Below are positions 1-10,373 of a stretch of DNA of 33,884 nucleotides, in pieces. A model generated the notes under the pieces. The model worked only from the letters and a program-made list of their open reading frames with translations, had not been told where the DNA came from and did no database searches. The position numbers and the translations under genes were made by a program. Source of the stretch: Candidatus Babelota bacterium (GTDB lineage Bacteria > Babelota > Babeliae > Babelales > Vermiphilaceae); contig SOKE01000037.1 in assembly GCA_004375875.1 (NCBI GenBank), forward strand, positions 1-33,884, written 5' to 3'. Position 1 is the first letter of the stretch; every line of letters starts with the position of its first letter.

Positions 1-334
1 CGGGTTGATCAATGACAGTCCCACTCGTTCCAAAATCGCTCGCATATAGAATAGTTGAGCAGTGTGCTTCAGCTGCTTGTATTTCTATAAGTTCAGAAAG
101 ATCTGGTAAATTAGGTATTTTCGTTTCAATCTGATTAGCGGTATCTCCAAGTCGTAAAATCAGCTGCTTAATTCCTTCGCCCGCTAGAGGAGTAAAGAGA
201 CCGCGATACATATTGGGTCTAGTATGCGTTGGAAGATCAGCAGACCAATCTGCTGCTTGTAACAAGAAAGATGCAATCAAAAAAACTAAAGAAAAGATAA
301 CACTAAGGAATCTACCACAAAAAAAACGTATCAT
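1..334 (-). CDS. Exported protein of unknown function (N-terminal part, cut by window edge)
   Basis: Reading from the ATG at 334 toward the window start gives 111 codons without a stop; the C-terminus lies outside. An AAGGGG ribosome-binding site sits six bases before the ATG. The first ~27 residues are a basic start (MIRFFCGR) followed by a long Leu/Ile/Phe/Val stretch ending in LLQAADW, a typical Sec signal peptide with likely cleavage after LQA. The mature part (residues ~28-111) is soluble and shows no motif I recognise. It is transcribed away from the barrel-like gene at 702. Function unknown; that it is coding is well supported by the start signals and composition. Confidence 0.75.
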   Translation of the reverse strand, partial: MIRFFCGRFLSVIFSLVFLIASFLLQAADWSADLPTHTRPNMYRGLFTPLAGEGIKQLILRLGDTANQIETKIPNLPDLSELIEIQAAEAHCSTILYASDFGTSGTVIDQP

Positions 335-701
335 TACAATCCCCTTTTTTACTAAAATTATGACACACTTCTTTACTGCAGCTTTATGCTAACACAGGGC
401 CTATAAAATGCAATATTTTGTGAGAAAAATTTGAAATCATAACTTTATGTATTTCCCTACTAAACTGTGCCCTTGTATTAAAGATATTGGGCAAGCAATA
501 TATTTATATATTTAATATATTTATGCCCTGCATGAGACAATTAAAAGTATAAGATAAATTCGTAATTTTTAAGGATCCATTATACTGATAATAAAAAATC
601 AGGGCATGCTCAGTATTAAAATTATTAAAAGCAGTTGCCTTTATATCCCAGCTGTCTTAAGCTATGAACAAAAATGCTCTTTTTGTAAAAAAGGACCTTT
701 A
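335..701. other. Intergenic region between divergent exported-protein genes
   Basis: No convincing gene is seen. The stretch around 490-530 is nearly pure A/T with short repeated TATTTAATATAT-like tracts, and probably holds the promoters of the two divergent genes. A weak TATACT box lies near 582, but no clear -35 accompanies it. The upstream extension of the next reading frame (606-701) is not favoured as coding because the ATG at 702 has a better ribosome-binding site and begins a signal peptide. Confidence 0.5.
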
Positions 702-2267
702 ATGAGGAATCGTATAATTTGTTTATGCACTTTCACTTTTCTCCTGTTCAGTTATGTACTGGTTGCTGACAACTGCTATCCTGATAGTAGCTGTGCATCT
801 CAGTGTTATTATTCATATCCCGATTCTCCTTTTTACCGATATCGCTTAAAAAAAGATAAAACCAGTCAAACATTTATGTTTTTACATCCAGCCTATCAAC
901 AAACAGCGATGCGCCAATCTCTCTGGCACAACTTTGTCTATAATAAATCAAAAAAGCAGAATAATGCTTTCCAATTAATTGCCTTTTATGAACAATCAAT
1001 TGATTCAAAGTCAACTGCAAAATATTTCTTACCATTTCAAAAATGCAATGATGATACAACACGATTTGTTGCAGGCGACCAAGCAGGAATTAATACACAA
1101 GACGATGAACGTATCAGAAGAATTCGTGATATTCGTGCTGAATGGCTTGGTCTTCCAGAAAATTTTAGTGGATATTTTTCAATCAATCCCCAACAACGTC
1201 AAGCAGGATTTCTTATTGAATATCATACTGATTTAGGAAAATTCATCGATATTGAATTTCTCAAAGATTTCTGGCTCGGCATTTCAGTTCCAGTCATTGG
1301 GGCAGAAAATAAGCTTAATCTTGAGCAATGTACTGTCAAAAATCCTGATACAAAATTTCCTCATGATATTGTTGAAGCCTTTTGCCAGCCACGGTGGAAT
1401 TTTAGTAAAATATGCAGCACTCGCTCAACAATTGGGATAAGTGAAGTAAGTATTCGAGCAGGAAAAGCATACTATTCAAGAGATAATTTTCAACTTATTT
1501 ATTTCACTGGGTTATCAATACCTACTTCATCACGGCAAGATGCTGAATACATGTTTGATTCGTATATTGGATACAATGGACATTTTGGTATCGAAACAGG
1601 ACTTAATACCCAAATCGTTTTAAATAAAGATGATTCAGTTTATGCAATCTGCTTTTTTGCAAATGTTGAGACTGTTTTTTTGTTCACTAATAAGCAATGC
1701 CGAACATTCGATTTAAAATGCAAACCATGGAGCAGATTCATGCAATTTGTTCGCAAAGATGGTCCACCAGATGTAACCTGCCCGGGTGTTAATATTCTCA
1801 CTATGAAAGTACGTGTGTGTCCGTACAATATGACTGATTTTTCAGCTGGATGGCGTATTAAATCAGAAAATTTTGAATTTGAAATCGGTTATAGTTTATG
1901 GGGACATAGCAATGAAAAACTTAAATTCCTAAAATATTGGGATGAAACAATGGGCTTTCAAGAATGGGGCATAACTGGCACCTATAATGCACAAACATCA
2001 ACAGCAGTCACTGCAAGCAACAGTACAATTAACTGTCAAGCATCAAATGATCACGAATTCACTCCAATAACACAGTGCGATATTGATCTCAATTCAGGCA
2101 AAGCACGATCTGCAATCAATCACAAGGCACATTTCAGTATTGGTGCGCTCCATGAAGGTAATAACATAAATGCCTTCTTTGGTGGCGGTGCATTTGTTGA
2201 ACTGCCACAAGAAAATACCGCATTAAATCGCTGGGGCTTTTGGCTCAAATGTGGTGCTGTCTTTTAA
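702..2267 (+). CDS. Exported, probable outer-membrane beta-barrel protein
   Basis: A 521-residue protein of no family I can name. The start at 702 is chosen because AAAAGGA precedes it by about seven bases and it begins a classic signal peptide (MRNRIICLCTFTFLLFSYVLVA, cleaved near VADN); the same frame is open from 606, but that would bury the signal. The mature protein alternates aromatic and polar residues in many short predicted strands, with Gly-rich turns (GFLIEYHTDLGKFIDIEF; GGGAFVELP near the end). It ends in W-G-F-W-L-K-C-G-A-V-F; a terminal Phe with alternating hydrophobics is the usual barrel-insertion signature. Several Cys lie just after the signal. The phosphodiesterase gene follows after 11 bases, so the two are probably co-transcribed. 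Barrel assignment is inference. Confidence 0.75.
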   Translation: MRNRIICLCTFTFLLFSYVLVADNCYPDSSCASQCYYSYPDSPFYRYRLKKDKTSQTFMFLHPAYQQTAMRQSLWHNFVYNKSKKQNNAFQLIAFYEQSIDSKSTAKYFLPFQKCNDDTTRFVAGDQAGINTQDDERIRRIRDIRAEWLGLPENFSGYFSINPQQRQAGFLIEYHTDLGKFIDIEFLKDFWLGISVPVIGAENKLNLEQCTVKNPDTKFPHDIVEAFCQPRWNFSKICSTRSTIGISEVSIRAGKAYYSRDNFQLIYFTGLSIPTSSRQDAEYMFDSYIGYNGHFGIETGLNTQIVLNKDDSVYAICFFANVETVFLFTNKQCRTFDLKCKPWSRFMQFVRKDGPPDVTCPGVNILTMKVRVCPYNMTDFSAGWRIKSENFEFEIGYSLWGHSNEKLKFLKYWDETMGFQEWGITGTYNAQTSTAVTASNSTINCQASNDHEFTPITQCDIDLNSGKARSAINHKAHFSIGALHEGNNINAFFGGGAFVELPQENTALNRWGFWLKCGAVF

Positions 2268-2278
2268 AAAAGGAAAAA

Positions 2279-3928
2279 ATGAATATATATATTCGTTTAT
2301 CTTTTAGCACAATTTGTTTTTATTTGTCAGCATTCAGTTTACTTAATGCAGCAAGTGTCTCTTTTGTCAATTTCACTCCGTATACATTTACTATAACTTT
2401 CGCACAGAAAAAGAACCAACTCCCAGAAGATAGGTTTAGTAAATATGTAAGATTAATAAAACCTTGGAGGCGAGAAAAAATTTGTAGCTTTCCAAAAACA
2501 AGTGGAATCGAAAACAAAAAGGGATATATTTTCGAAGAAACAGTTATGAGCGAAACGTTCCCACAGGCAAAAATTCTCCTTGGACAATATCTTATTGGAA
2601 AAAAAATTGGATTCATACCAATCAGTGATCTATGGTGGGGCCTTGGAGTAGCACAAGGGGCTGAACCCTATCTTACAAAATGGTTCAATACTAACAGATA
2701 TACATGGGATAAGGAAGCATATCAAACTTATTTTGTACTAATAGATGAAAACAACAATGCACACCATTTTCTTATGCGTTATCGTCATACGGGAGATGAA
2801 ATTGAATACGTACTCAGCGGTATAAATCTTCCACAATTATATCAAACAGTATCAACTGAAGGATCTCCAGAAAAAATCAATATTCTTAGTTGGAATCTAT
2901 ATTTAATGACAAAGAAGGCAATGCAAATACTCATAGGGGGCACCGAAGCAGATAAGCCTAGAGTAGATATACGATCAAAATTGATTGCTGATGCTATTGA
3001 TCCAAATTATGATGTCTTAGTCTTTTCTGAAGCCTGGGATGGTGATGCTCGAAAAAACCTTCTTACTGGCTTAAAAAATAGGGGGTATCGGTATGCTACC
3101 TGTATCCTTGGAAGTGGATATGAATGGAAAGGAAATGGTGATCTGTATAGAAAAAAAGGAGTTGGACTCAAACACCAATGGATAATTGATTTCAATGATG
3201 TACGTTTTGATACTGATAAGTTGTATACACAAGCAGATGATGGAACACGTATACCATTACCTCATGAAATAGTGCAACTGGCATGGAGAAAAGATTTTGC
3301 AGTTGGTAATGGCGGCATAATTATTGTCAGTAAATGGCCTATCGAAGATTCAGCCGAGCTTATTTATTCAAAAACAACTGAGTGGGAAGGAATGACAAAG
3401 AAAGGCTGCATTTACACAAAAATTAATAAAGAAGGTAAGGAATATCATATTTTTGGAACTCATCCGCAAGCAGTTCTCGGTCAAGGTATTAGAAAAGAAC
3501 AATTTCAAGAATTTAGAAAATTTATCAATTCATTAAATATTCCTCATCATGAACCTGTTATTCTTGCTGGCGATTTTAATGTTAATAAAGATACAGAAGA
3601 ATTTAGACTAATGGTAAACATACTCGATGTTACCTTGCCAAAACTAAAAGGAACTGAAAAATATACTGCTGATCATTCTAACAATCTGCTCAATGTATAT
3701 TCAGGCAACAAATTTGATGCTGTATTGTATAATAATCTCCAACCATCAGTTTATTTAGATTATGTTTTCTATTCTAATAATCACCAAAAACCAAAACAGG
3801 CATTTAACAAAATTCGTGTGATGACATACGGATCAGAATCAACTCCACAATCACCTTCATGGTCAGAGTACCTAAAAATTTATGATCTTTCCGACCATTA
3901 TGCTATTTATGCTCAAATGACATTTTAA
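2279..3928 (+). CDS. Exported sphingomyelinase C-like phosphodiesterase (EEP superfamily)
   Basis: A 549-residue protein with a signal peptide (residues 1-~25, ending LLNAAS). Residues ~26-200 form an N-terminal region I do not recognise. The C-terminal ~350 residues match the endonuclease/exonuclease/phosphatase fold, closest in style to bacterial neutral sphingomyelinases: ILSWNLY, the metal-binding Glu in VFSEAWDGD (E251), FGTHPQA, the ILAGDFNV core (D432, N434) and the catalytic SDH near the end (D539-H540). In that family the enzyme splits sphingomyelin to ceramide and phosphocholine with Mg2+. Export plus this fold suggests action on host membranes (inference). The ATG at 2279 has an AAAAGGA site; an upstream in-frame ATG at 2240 overlaps the previous gene and lacks a signal. 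A terminator follows at 3938. Confidence 0.85.
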   Translation: MNIYIRLSFSTICFYLSAFSLLNAASVSFVNFTPYTFTITFAQKKNQLPEDRFSKYVRLIKPWRREKICSFPKTSGIENKKGYIFEETVMSETFPQAKILLGQYLIGKKIGFIPISDLWWGLGVAQGAEPYLTKWFNTNRYTWDKEAYQTYFVLIDENNNAHHFLMRYRHTGDEIEYVLSGINLPQLYQTVSTEGSPEKINILSWNLYLMTKKAMQILIGGTEADKPRVDIRSKLIADAIDPNYDVLVFSEAWDGDARKNLLTGLKNRGYRYATCILGSGYEWKGNGDLYRKKGVGLKHQWIIDFNDVRFDTDKLYTQADDGTRIPLPHEIVQLAWRKDFAVGNGGIIIVSKWPIEDSAELIYSKTTEWEGMTKKGCIYTKINKEGKEYHIFGTHPQAVLGQGIRKEQFQEFRKFINSLNIPHHEPVILAGDFNVNKDTEEFRLMVNILDVTLPKLKGTEKYTADHSNNLLNVYSGNKFDAVLYNNLQPSVYLDYVFYSNNHQKPKQAFNKIRVMTYGSESTPQSPSWSEYLKIYDLSDHYAIYAQMTF

Positions 3929-3937
3929 ATACTAAAA

Positions 3938-3963
3938 AAGAAGAGGGGCATTGCCCTCTTCTT
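3938..3963. terminator. Bidirectional rho-independent terminator
   Basis: A 10-bp perfect stem (3938-3947 with 3954-3963) and six-base loop, with A-run on the left and T-run on the right. It lies between the convergent phosphodiesterase (ends 3928) and groEL (ends 3986), so it can stop transcription from both sides. Confidence 0.9.
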
Positions 3964-3985
3964 TTCATTTACTAGGAATTAGTGT

Positions 3986-5653
<1,668 letters not shown>

Positions 5654-5941
5654 TTACTTTTCGATAATTCCCAAAATTTCATCTTCACGAACAATCAAAT
5701 GCTCATCATCCATTTCAGTACCACTATATTTACCAAAATAAACAATAGCATCCACTTTGACATTCATTGGAATCAATTTACCTTGAGCATCTAAACGACC
5801 AGGTCCTACGGCAACAACAACTCCTGTCTGCGTTTTTTCTTTTGCTGCTTCAGGAATAATAATTCCTCCCTTACTTTTGCTATCATCGTCAATTCTTTTA
5901 ATTAAAACCCGGTCGCCAAGTGGGCGAAATTTTTTAAACAT
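5654..5941 (-). CDS. groES: Co-chaperonin GroES (10 kDa)
   Basis: A 95-residue GroES, the seven-subunit lid of the GroEL chamber. It begins with the family opening (FRPLGDRVLIKR), has the mobile-loop region SKGGIIIPEAAKEKTQTG that contacts GroEL, VVAVGPGR, and ends with VREDEILGIIEK. Length is normal. AGAGGA lies just upstream of the ATG. It is the first gene of the groESL operon. No CIRCE inverted repeat (TTAGCACTC/GAGTGCTAA) is visible upstream, so HrcA control is not supported; I could not identify a convincing promoter. Confidence 0.98.
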   Translation of the reverse strand: MFKKFRPLGDRVLIKRIDDDSKSKGGIIIPEAAKEKTQTGVVVAVGPGRLDAQGKLIPMNVKVDAIVYFGKYSGTEMDDEHLIVREDEILGIIEK

Positions 5942-6273
5942 TGTTTCCTCTTTGAAAAAATTATTGTATACTAATAAACAAAATAAAGAAAGACGTTAAA
6001 CAGCAGTATAAATCTATTTAAAGTATATAAAAAAAGTTAAAAAAATCAACTAATTTTTTTTGATAAAAAGAGGCTAAAATATTTTTCAAAAAGGTAATAA
6101 TTTAGCTACTTAACAAGCACAATAAAATCAATTCTTATCTTTTTATATCAAGTCTGTTTGAAGAAAAAATAAAAGGTTCATTTCTGTTGAGTTCACATAA
6201 TAATATATTATATAATTATTTATATCCTAATTAAATAAATAATCCAAATTTCATAAAATATAGGGAAAATCTT
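5942..6273. other. Intergenic region upstream of groES and of the ankyrin gene
   Basis: Divergent control region of 332 bases, very AT-rich, with no gene seen. It contains a good plus-strand promoter (6187-6216, listed separately). The minus-strand groES promoter must lie in 5950-6060, but no box pair stands out and there is no CIRCE operator. Confidence 0.6.
6187..6216 (+). promoter_or_regulatory. Sigma70-type promoter for the ankyrin gene
   Basis: TTGAGT (6187-6192), an 18-base spacer and a perfect TATAAT (6211-6216). Transcription would start near 6223, about 50 bases before the ATG at 6274. Confidence 0.6.
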
Positions 6274-6546
6274 ATGAAGAATCACTTATTTGTTCTTTTT
6301 TTCCTCAGCTTGCTTACCTGCCAGATACATGGCATGAAAAAATGTAAGACAATTTTCAATCATTTTTTACATAAAATAAGGTCGCCCAAAATACCATTAA
6401 ATGAATTTCATGAAAGAGCGTTAGCATTTTTAATGGCTGGTCATTCACGCCTCGGTGCAGAATCTCCTGCAAGAATATTACCATCAGAACTGCGCAGATA
6501 TATTCTGGAACGAGCACTGCCAGAATTAAAAGAAATCCAAGAATAG
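6274..6546 (+). CDS. N-terminal part of an amber-interrupted ankyrin-repeat protein
   Basis: Ninety codons beginning with a signal peptide (MKNHLFVLFFLSLLTCQIHG) and ending at a TAG at 6544-6546. Residues ~50-80 carry a conserved block (AFLMAGH, GAESPARILPSEL, RYI) that recurs in the decayed tail of the other ankyrin gene at 18045-18169, so it is a real module and not chance. The reading frame stays open and in phase after the TAG and runs straight into the ankyrin repeats at 6589, so this is best read as one gene of 6274-7143 with one stop codon inside. Alternatives are a pseudogene, readthrough or a sequencing error. ATAGGG precedes the ATG weakly; a good promoter lies at 6187. Confidence 0.65.
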   Translation: MKNHLFVLFFLSLLTCQIHGMKKCKTIFNHFLHKIRSPKIPLNEFHERALAFLMAGHSRLGAESPARILPSELRRYILERALPELKEIQE

Positions 6547-6588
6547 AGAAGTAAATCTCTAAACGATCGAAATCAAGCCCTAATTGAA

Positions 6589-7143
6589 ATGGCTGAAATC
6601 GGTAATGTAGAACAAATAAAAATTCTTCTTCTTGCTGGAGCTGAGAAAGATACACAAGATAGTTTCGGCGACAACCCATTGCATAAAGCTGCCTTGCATG
6701 GTCATAAATCAGCAGTACAAATTATTCTTGCTGCTGGAATTGATAAAGATTTAAAAAATAAATCTGCTGATACGCCATTACATATAGCTACCAGTGGAGG
6801 TCATTTAAAAACAGTACAAACTCTCCTTGATGCTGGTGCTAATAAAGAAGCAAAAAATCAATATGATAAAACGCCCTTACATTTGGCTGCCTGGAATAAT
6901 CATTTATCAGTAGTAGAAATTCTTCTTAGTGATGGCGCTAATAAAGAAGCGATAGATAAATTCAATAAAACACCTTTACATGACGCTTCTATGAATGGTT
7001 ACGAATCGATAGTAAAAGTTCTCCTTGCTTCAAATGTTGAAAAAAATGCAAGGGATATATTTAATAGGACACCACTGCAAATGGCTAAAAGAAATAAACA
7101 AAAAAAGATTGTTGCGCTCCTACAATCGTATGATGCACGATAA
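6589..7143 (+). CDS. Ankyrin-repeat protein (C-terminal part of the interrupted gene)
   Basis: 184 residues from the first ATG after the TAG, made almost entirely of about six 33-residue ankyrin repeats with the usual TPLHxA...G...VxxLLxxGA pattern (for example TPLHIATSGGH, TPLHLAAWNNH). The repeats form a protein-binding surface; in host-associated bacteria such proteins often bind host partners. No ribosome-binding site precedes 6589. The first repeat in fact starts upstream of this ATG (codons for NQALIE at ~6571-6588), which argues that translation is meant to come from 6274 through the TAG. It is convergent with the next gene, 17 bases apart, without a visible hairpin. Confidence 0.75.
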   Translation: MAEIGNVEQIKILLLAGAEKDTQDSFGDNPLHKAALHGHKSAVQIILAAGIDKDLKNKSADTPLHIATSGGHLKTVQTLLDAGANKEAKNQYDKTPLHLAAWNNHLSVVEILLSDGANKEAIDKFNKTPLHDASMNGYESIVKVLLASNVEKNARDIFNRTPLQMAKRNKQKKIVALLQSYDAR

Positions 7144-7160
7144 TCTTTTTAATAGCTCTC

Positions 7161-9098
7161 TCATTCGGGACCTAAAACCCTTGCAGGATCATCCCATACA
7201 TTTCCAAGTTGATCGAACCATTGTCTAAATTGACCGTCGCCTAAGTTTCTCGTGCGAGGATCGGCATTAGCTGCATGTCCAAGTATCAAACTAATCGCAT
7301 CTAAACGATCAATATCCTGGCGATTTGTAGTAACTAATTCAGTTATTTTCTCGACTGCATTTTGCGTTATTTTTTTTGCTTTTCCACTATACTCTACACT
7401 ACGTTCTGTTTGTTCAAATACAAACCTCCGCACCTTTTTTGACAAAATTCCATTTTCACTTTTTTTATCCTCACCTTCCTTTTTTCCATTACTGTCTTTA
7501 CCAGAGTCAATATCAGGCACCAATAAATTTCCTAAAAAGTTATATGCCGCTGCCAAAGCATATGTGGTAAAACTTATGCCATTTTTAACTGTATCAACAC
7601 TATTGCCAACTCTCTCTGCTGCCTTTATCATTCCAGCAACCCGTTTCTCGTAGTTTGGAAGTAATCTTTTTGCTTTTTTTTCTCCTTCATTTATTTTTTC
7701 GGGTAGCTCTTGTATAACATGTGCATTTCTATGCCCATGTACAATAACAGTATGAAGAATATGTGCTAAGCGATGACAACATGAATCAATTGCTAAATTA
7801 TATTTTCTAGCAGGTTGAAATATCATTGCAGCTGAAGGAATTCTTTCTTGAAGATCATCCACCAAAGGTTCACTACCAATCCATAAGCGGTGCGTAAGAT
7901 CTGCTAATAAATACTTTCCCTTTCCTGTAGCAATAACCATATTTCCTTGTACATCATCAAGAAAACTTCGGCTAATGATCAACTCAACAGCCTTCTTTAA
8001 TAGACATCCTAAAGGAGAAGTTGAGCTGCACATACCATTAGAGCAATCTTGAACTAAGCCAGTTTGATGATTAGGAAGATTGCAATACGAGTCACCAATC
8101 CCTTTGTGCAATTGTTCTCTTTCGTACCTCTTTTGTTTTTCTTTATTTTTCTCCTCATTAGCTATACCACCTTCTCTATTATTCCTGTTGCAATAATATC
8201 CATATGCTCCATATGCCTTTTGAGAATTTTCAGCAAGGTCCTTGCGATACAATTCATATATTTCAAACTGCAGATGGGTAATTTCTTTATTTAATTCTTT
8301 AATCTGTCCTCGTAATTCTTTAGACTGAGTAGCTGCATTTTCATAAACTTTATACAATACATCTGCAAGCGCATCTATTTGAGAATATAAACGAGAACGA
8401 TATTGTTCAGCTAAACCATCTTGACCATACCAGCGCGCATAAACACGGTCCAGCACCAAAGGTCTTTTTAACAAGGCCTTAAAAACAACCGAATTTATAG
8501 AAGGATGAGAACAGAGCTCATAGGCAGTTTTTTCATTGTTCACCAACCCAAAAAACATATATAAAGGATCAAAAATCTTAGCAGCAGCAGATACGTAGGC
8601 ATCTAAAATAGATTTTTCTTTTTCTAAACAATTAATGATGGAATCTTTCTCCATAGATTCATCGATGGTAACTATTTTTTCTAATACTGTATTTCCTTTT
8701 TTTATTTTGTCTGATACCAGATTAAATAATTCGGTAATCTCATTTAAAGCTGTAGCTCCGTTACCTTCTTGTTCACGTATGTTAACTTCATGCTTTACTG
8801 CTTTTTGTATACGACTGCAACAATCAGTCATTTTATCTTTTAATCCTTTTATATAACCACATTGCTCTTTTGATATATTTTCTTTGTTAAAAATATCATC
8901 CAGGGTAGATTCAAACTCACGTATATATCTACTTAACTGAGCCACTGCCGTCATTGCACATAAACATTCAACAGGTTCTTCTCCAAGTAAAGCAGAAAGG
9001 CCATAATAAGGATTTTCTTCTTCAATTTCCATGCAATAACATGAAAAAATGTATCCAGAAAGTAATAAAAAAAGTATTGATAAATGTCTTTTTTTCAT
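7161..9098 (-). CDS. Large exported protein of unknown function
   Basis: 645 residues with a signal peptide (MKKRHLSILFLLLSGYIFSCYC); IFSC could be an imperfect lipobox. I recognise no domain. Mostly helical and charged, with a coiled-coil-like stretch at ~240-285 (KVYENAATQSKELRGQ, then heptads) followed by a Lys/Glu/Asn-rich low-complexity part. A Cys cluster at ~345-370 (YCNLPNH, DCSNGMCSS, GCLL) could form disulfides outside the cytosol. A more ordered segment follows (MVIATGKGKYLLADLTHRLW; SCCHRLAHILHTVIVHGH). The C-terminus is helical with Lys-rich stretches and ends in W-D-D-P-A-R-V-L-G-P-E. An AAAGAGA site precedes the ATG weakly. It follows the 398-residue exported protein in the same orientation (78-base gap). 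Confidence 0.85.
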   Translation of the reverse strand: MKKRHLSILFLLLSGYIFSCYCMEIEEENPYYGLSALLGEEPVECLCAMTAVAQLSRYIREFESTLDDIFNKENISKEQCGYIKGLKDKMTDCCSRIQKAVKHEVNIREQEGNGATALNEITELFNLVSDKIKKGNTVLEKIVTIDESMEKDSIINCLEKEKSILDAYVSAAAKIFDPLYMFFGLVNNEKTAYELCSHPSINSVVFKALLKRPLVLDRVYARWYGQDGLAEQYRSRLYSQIDALADVLYKVYENAATQSKELRGQIKELNKEITHLQFEIYELYRKDLAENSQKAYGAYGYYCNRNNREGGIANEEKNKEKQKRYEREQLHKGIGDSYCNLPNHQTGLVQDCSNGMCSSTSPLGCLLKKAVELIISRSFLDDVQGNMVIATGKGKYLLADLTHRLWIGSEPLVDDLQERIPSAAMIFQPARKYNLAIDSCCHRLAHILHTVIVHGHRNAHVIQELPEKINEGEKKAKRLLPNYEKRVAGMIKAAERVGNSVDTVKNGISFTTYALAAAYNFLGNLLVPDIDSGKDSNGKKEGEDKKSENGILSKKVRRFVFEQTERSVEYSGKAKKITQNAVEKITELVTTNRQDIDRLDAISLILGHAANADPRTRNLGDGQFRQWFDQLGNVWDDPARVLGPE

Positions 9099-9176
9099 AG
9101 AAATCTCTTTCGCTATTCGCTCTTAAACTCCATTTCCCCTTATCACAATAACCATAGTTGTTTAAAATTTTATTTA

Positions 9177-10373
9177 TTACGTAGTTCGCCAGTTAAATAT
9201 AAATAATCTTTTTAACCACCAACTTCTTGGTGGTTTCTCCTCTTCTTGTCGTCCTGTCCATCCACGCTCCATTTCATCAAGACATTGTCCCGCTTTTGTT
9301 TCTTGCCATGGTTTGCGATCAAACGTCCCTCTTTTAAAGCAGGTTTTAACAACAATCCATCGAGCAACACGAGCTGTCTGATTTATAGCAGCGCTAATTA
9401 ACCGTTTTACAAATCTCTTTATCATGCCATTTTGCTGTGAAGGTTCTAATGTTTGTTTCATTTTATTCTTAAAATATTCCCATGATTTTCTTGTAGGCCC
9501 CCCATTGCCATTTCTATAATCGGCAATATTACGTAATATATCTGCAGTTCCGCCTATAGCAGAATCTTTATTGGTTTTTTGTTCTTCTATCCACGCAGCA
9601 GCTTTCAACGGTGGATATGAAGGGAACTTTGAAGTAGCATCAGATGTTTCCGTATCCCCATTAGAACCTGTTTTCAATACTGGTACTGCTATTGGCTTAT
9701 CACCTGCAAACCACACATTATACCAGTTACACAATACATGAGCCCACTCACTTACTACTGAAGGAACACCATCGGGATAGTTCTTGGAGAAACATTTCCA
9801 AACTCTTTGCAAATCAACAGATTCATGTTTGCCTTTAACATACTTTCCATCCTTAACAATTCCGAAAAAGTACTCAAGATCACACTGTGCATCAAAAATC
9901 CCTTTTTGTGCCTGTGCAACAAGAGTTTTTATACGACGCTTGACAAACTGATCATGATTTTGTGGTAGATTCCCAAATTCCTTTTGAAAGCCCTCATTTA
10001 CATTCTTTAATTTATTTGCAACTAACTTAAAAAGGGTACAGGTATTCTTCATCAATTGTCGATCTTCAATATCACCAATAGAACTCAACTGTGAACGTAG
10101 ATAATGCTGCTTAGTCCACTTTTTTAGCTGAACCTTAATTTCCATCAACTCATCATGACACCGCTTAATATGACGCTGCCACACCTTTTGACAATCTAAA
10201 TCACAAGTTGTTGGATTTAAAAGCAATTGCTTCTGCTCATTTTTTGCACTCATTAACGCATTTTTAGCATCACCCACACAATTTGAACCAGGAGTACAAT
10301 AATCAGGTGAACAGAATATATCCACGACGAATAGGTTAAATAATATCAAAACAATGATACTGTATCGTTTCAT
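9177..10373 (-). CDS. Exported protein related to the mosaic family downstream
   Basis: 398 residues; signal peptide MKRYSIIVLILFNLFVVDIFC then SPDYCTPGSNC. A strong GAGGAGG site precedes the ATG. Residues ~145-195 (RRIKTLVAQAQ, CDLEYFFGIVKD, VDLQRVW) align with the central part of the exported proteins at 11515 and 12657 (ARMKTIMS, SDIENFFELIK, FVDLPG-W), with the same order and spacing of R-K-T, D-x-E-x-F-F and V-D-L-x-x-x-W. It is therefore a distant member of the same helical family. The C-terminus is strongly basic and aromatic (RSWWLKRLFIFNWRTT). It lacks the C-x-C-x-x-C tail of its relatives. No enzymatic motif is seen; function unknown. Confidence 0.85.
   Translation of the reverse strand: MKRYSIIVLILFNLFVVDIFCSPDYCTPGSNCVGDAKNALMSAKNEQKQLLLNPTTCDLDCQKVWQRHIKRCHDELMEIKVQLKKWTKQHYLRSQLSSIGDIEDRQLMKNTCTLFKLVANKLKNVNEGFQKEFGNLPQNHDQFVKRRIKTLVAQAQKGIFDAQCDLEYFFGIVKDGKYVKGKHESVDLQRVWKCFSKNYPDGVPSVVSEWAHVLCNWYNVWFAGDKPIAVPVLKTGSNGDTETSDATSKFPSYPPLKAAAWIEEQKTNKDSAIGGTADILRNIADYRNGNGGPTRKSWEYFKNKMKQTLEPSQQNGMIKRFVKRLISAAINQTARVARWIVVKTCFKRGTFDRKPWQETKAGQCLDEMERGWTGRQEEEKPPRSWWLKRLFIFNWRTT

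Noticed and set aside
606-701. Upstream start of the barrel-like gene
   Set aside because: The ATG at 702 has a good ribosome-binding site and a signal peptide directly after it.
5942-6060. CIRCE heat-shock operator before groES
   Set aside because: Searched for TTAGCACTC and GAGTGCTAA arms; none found.
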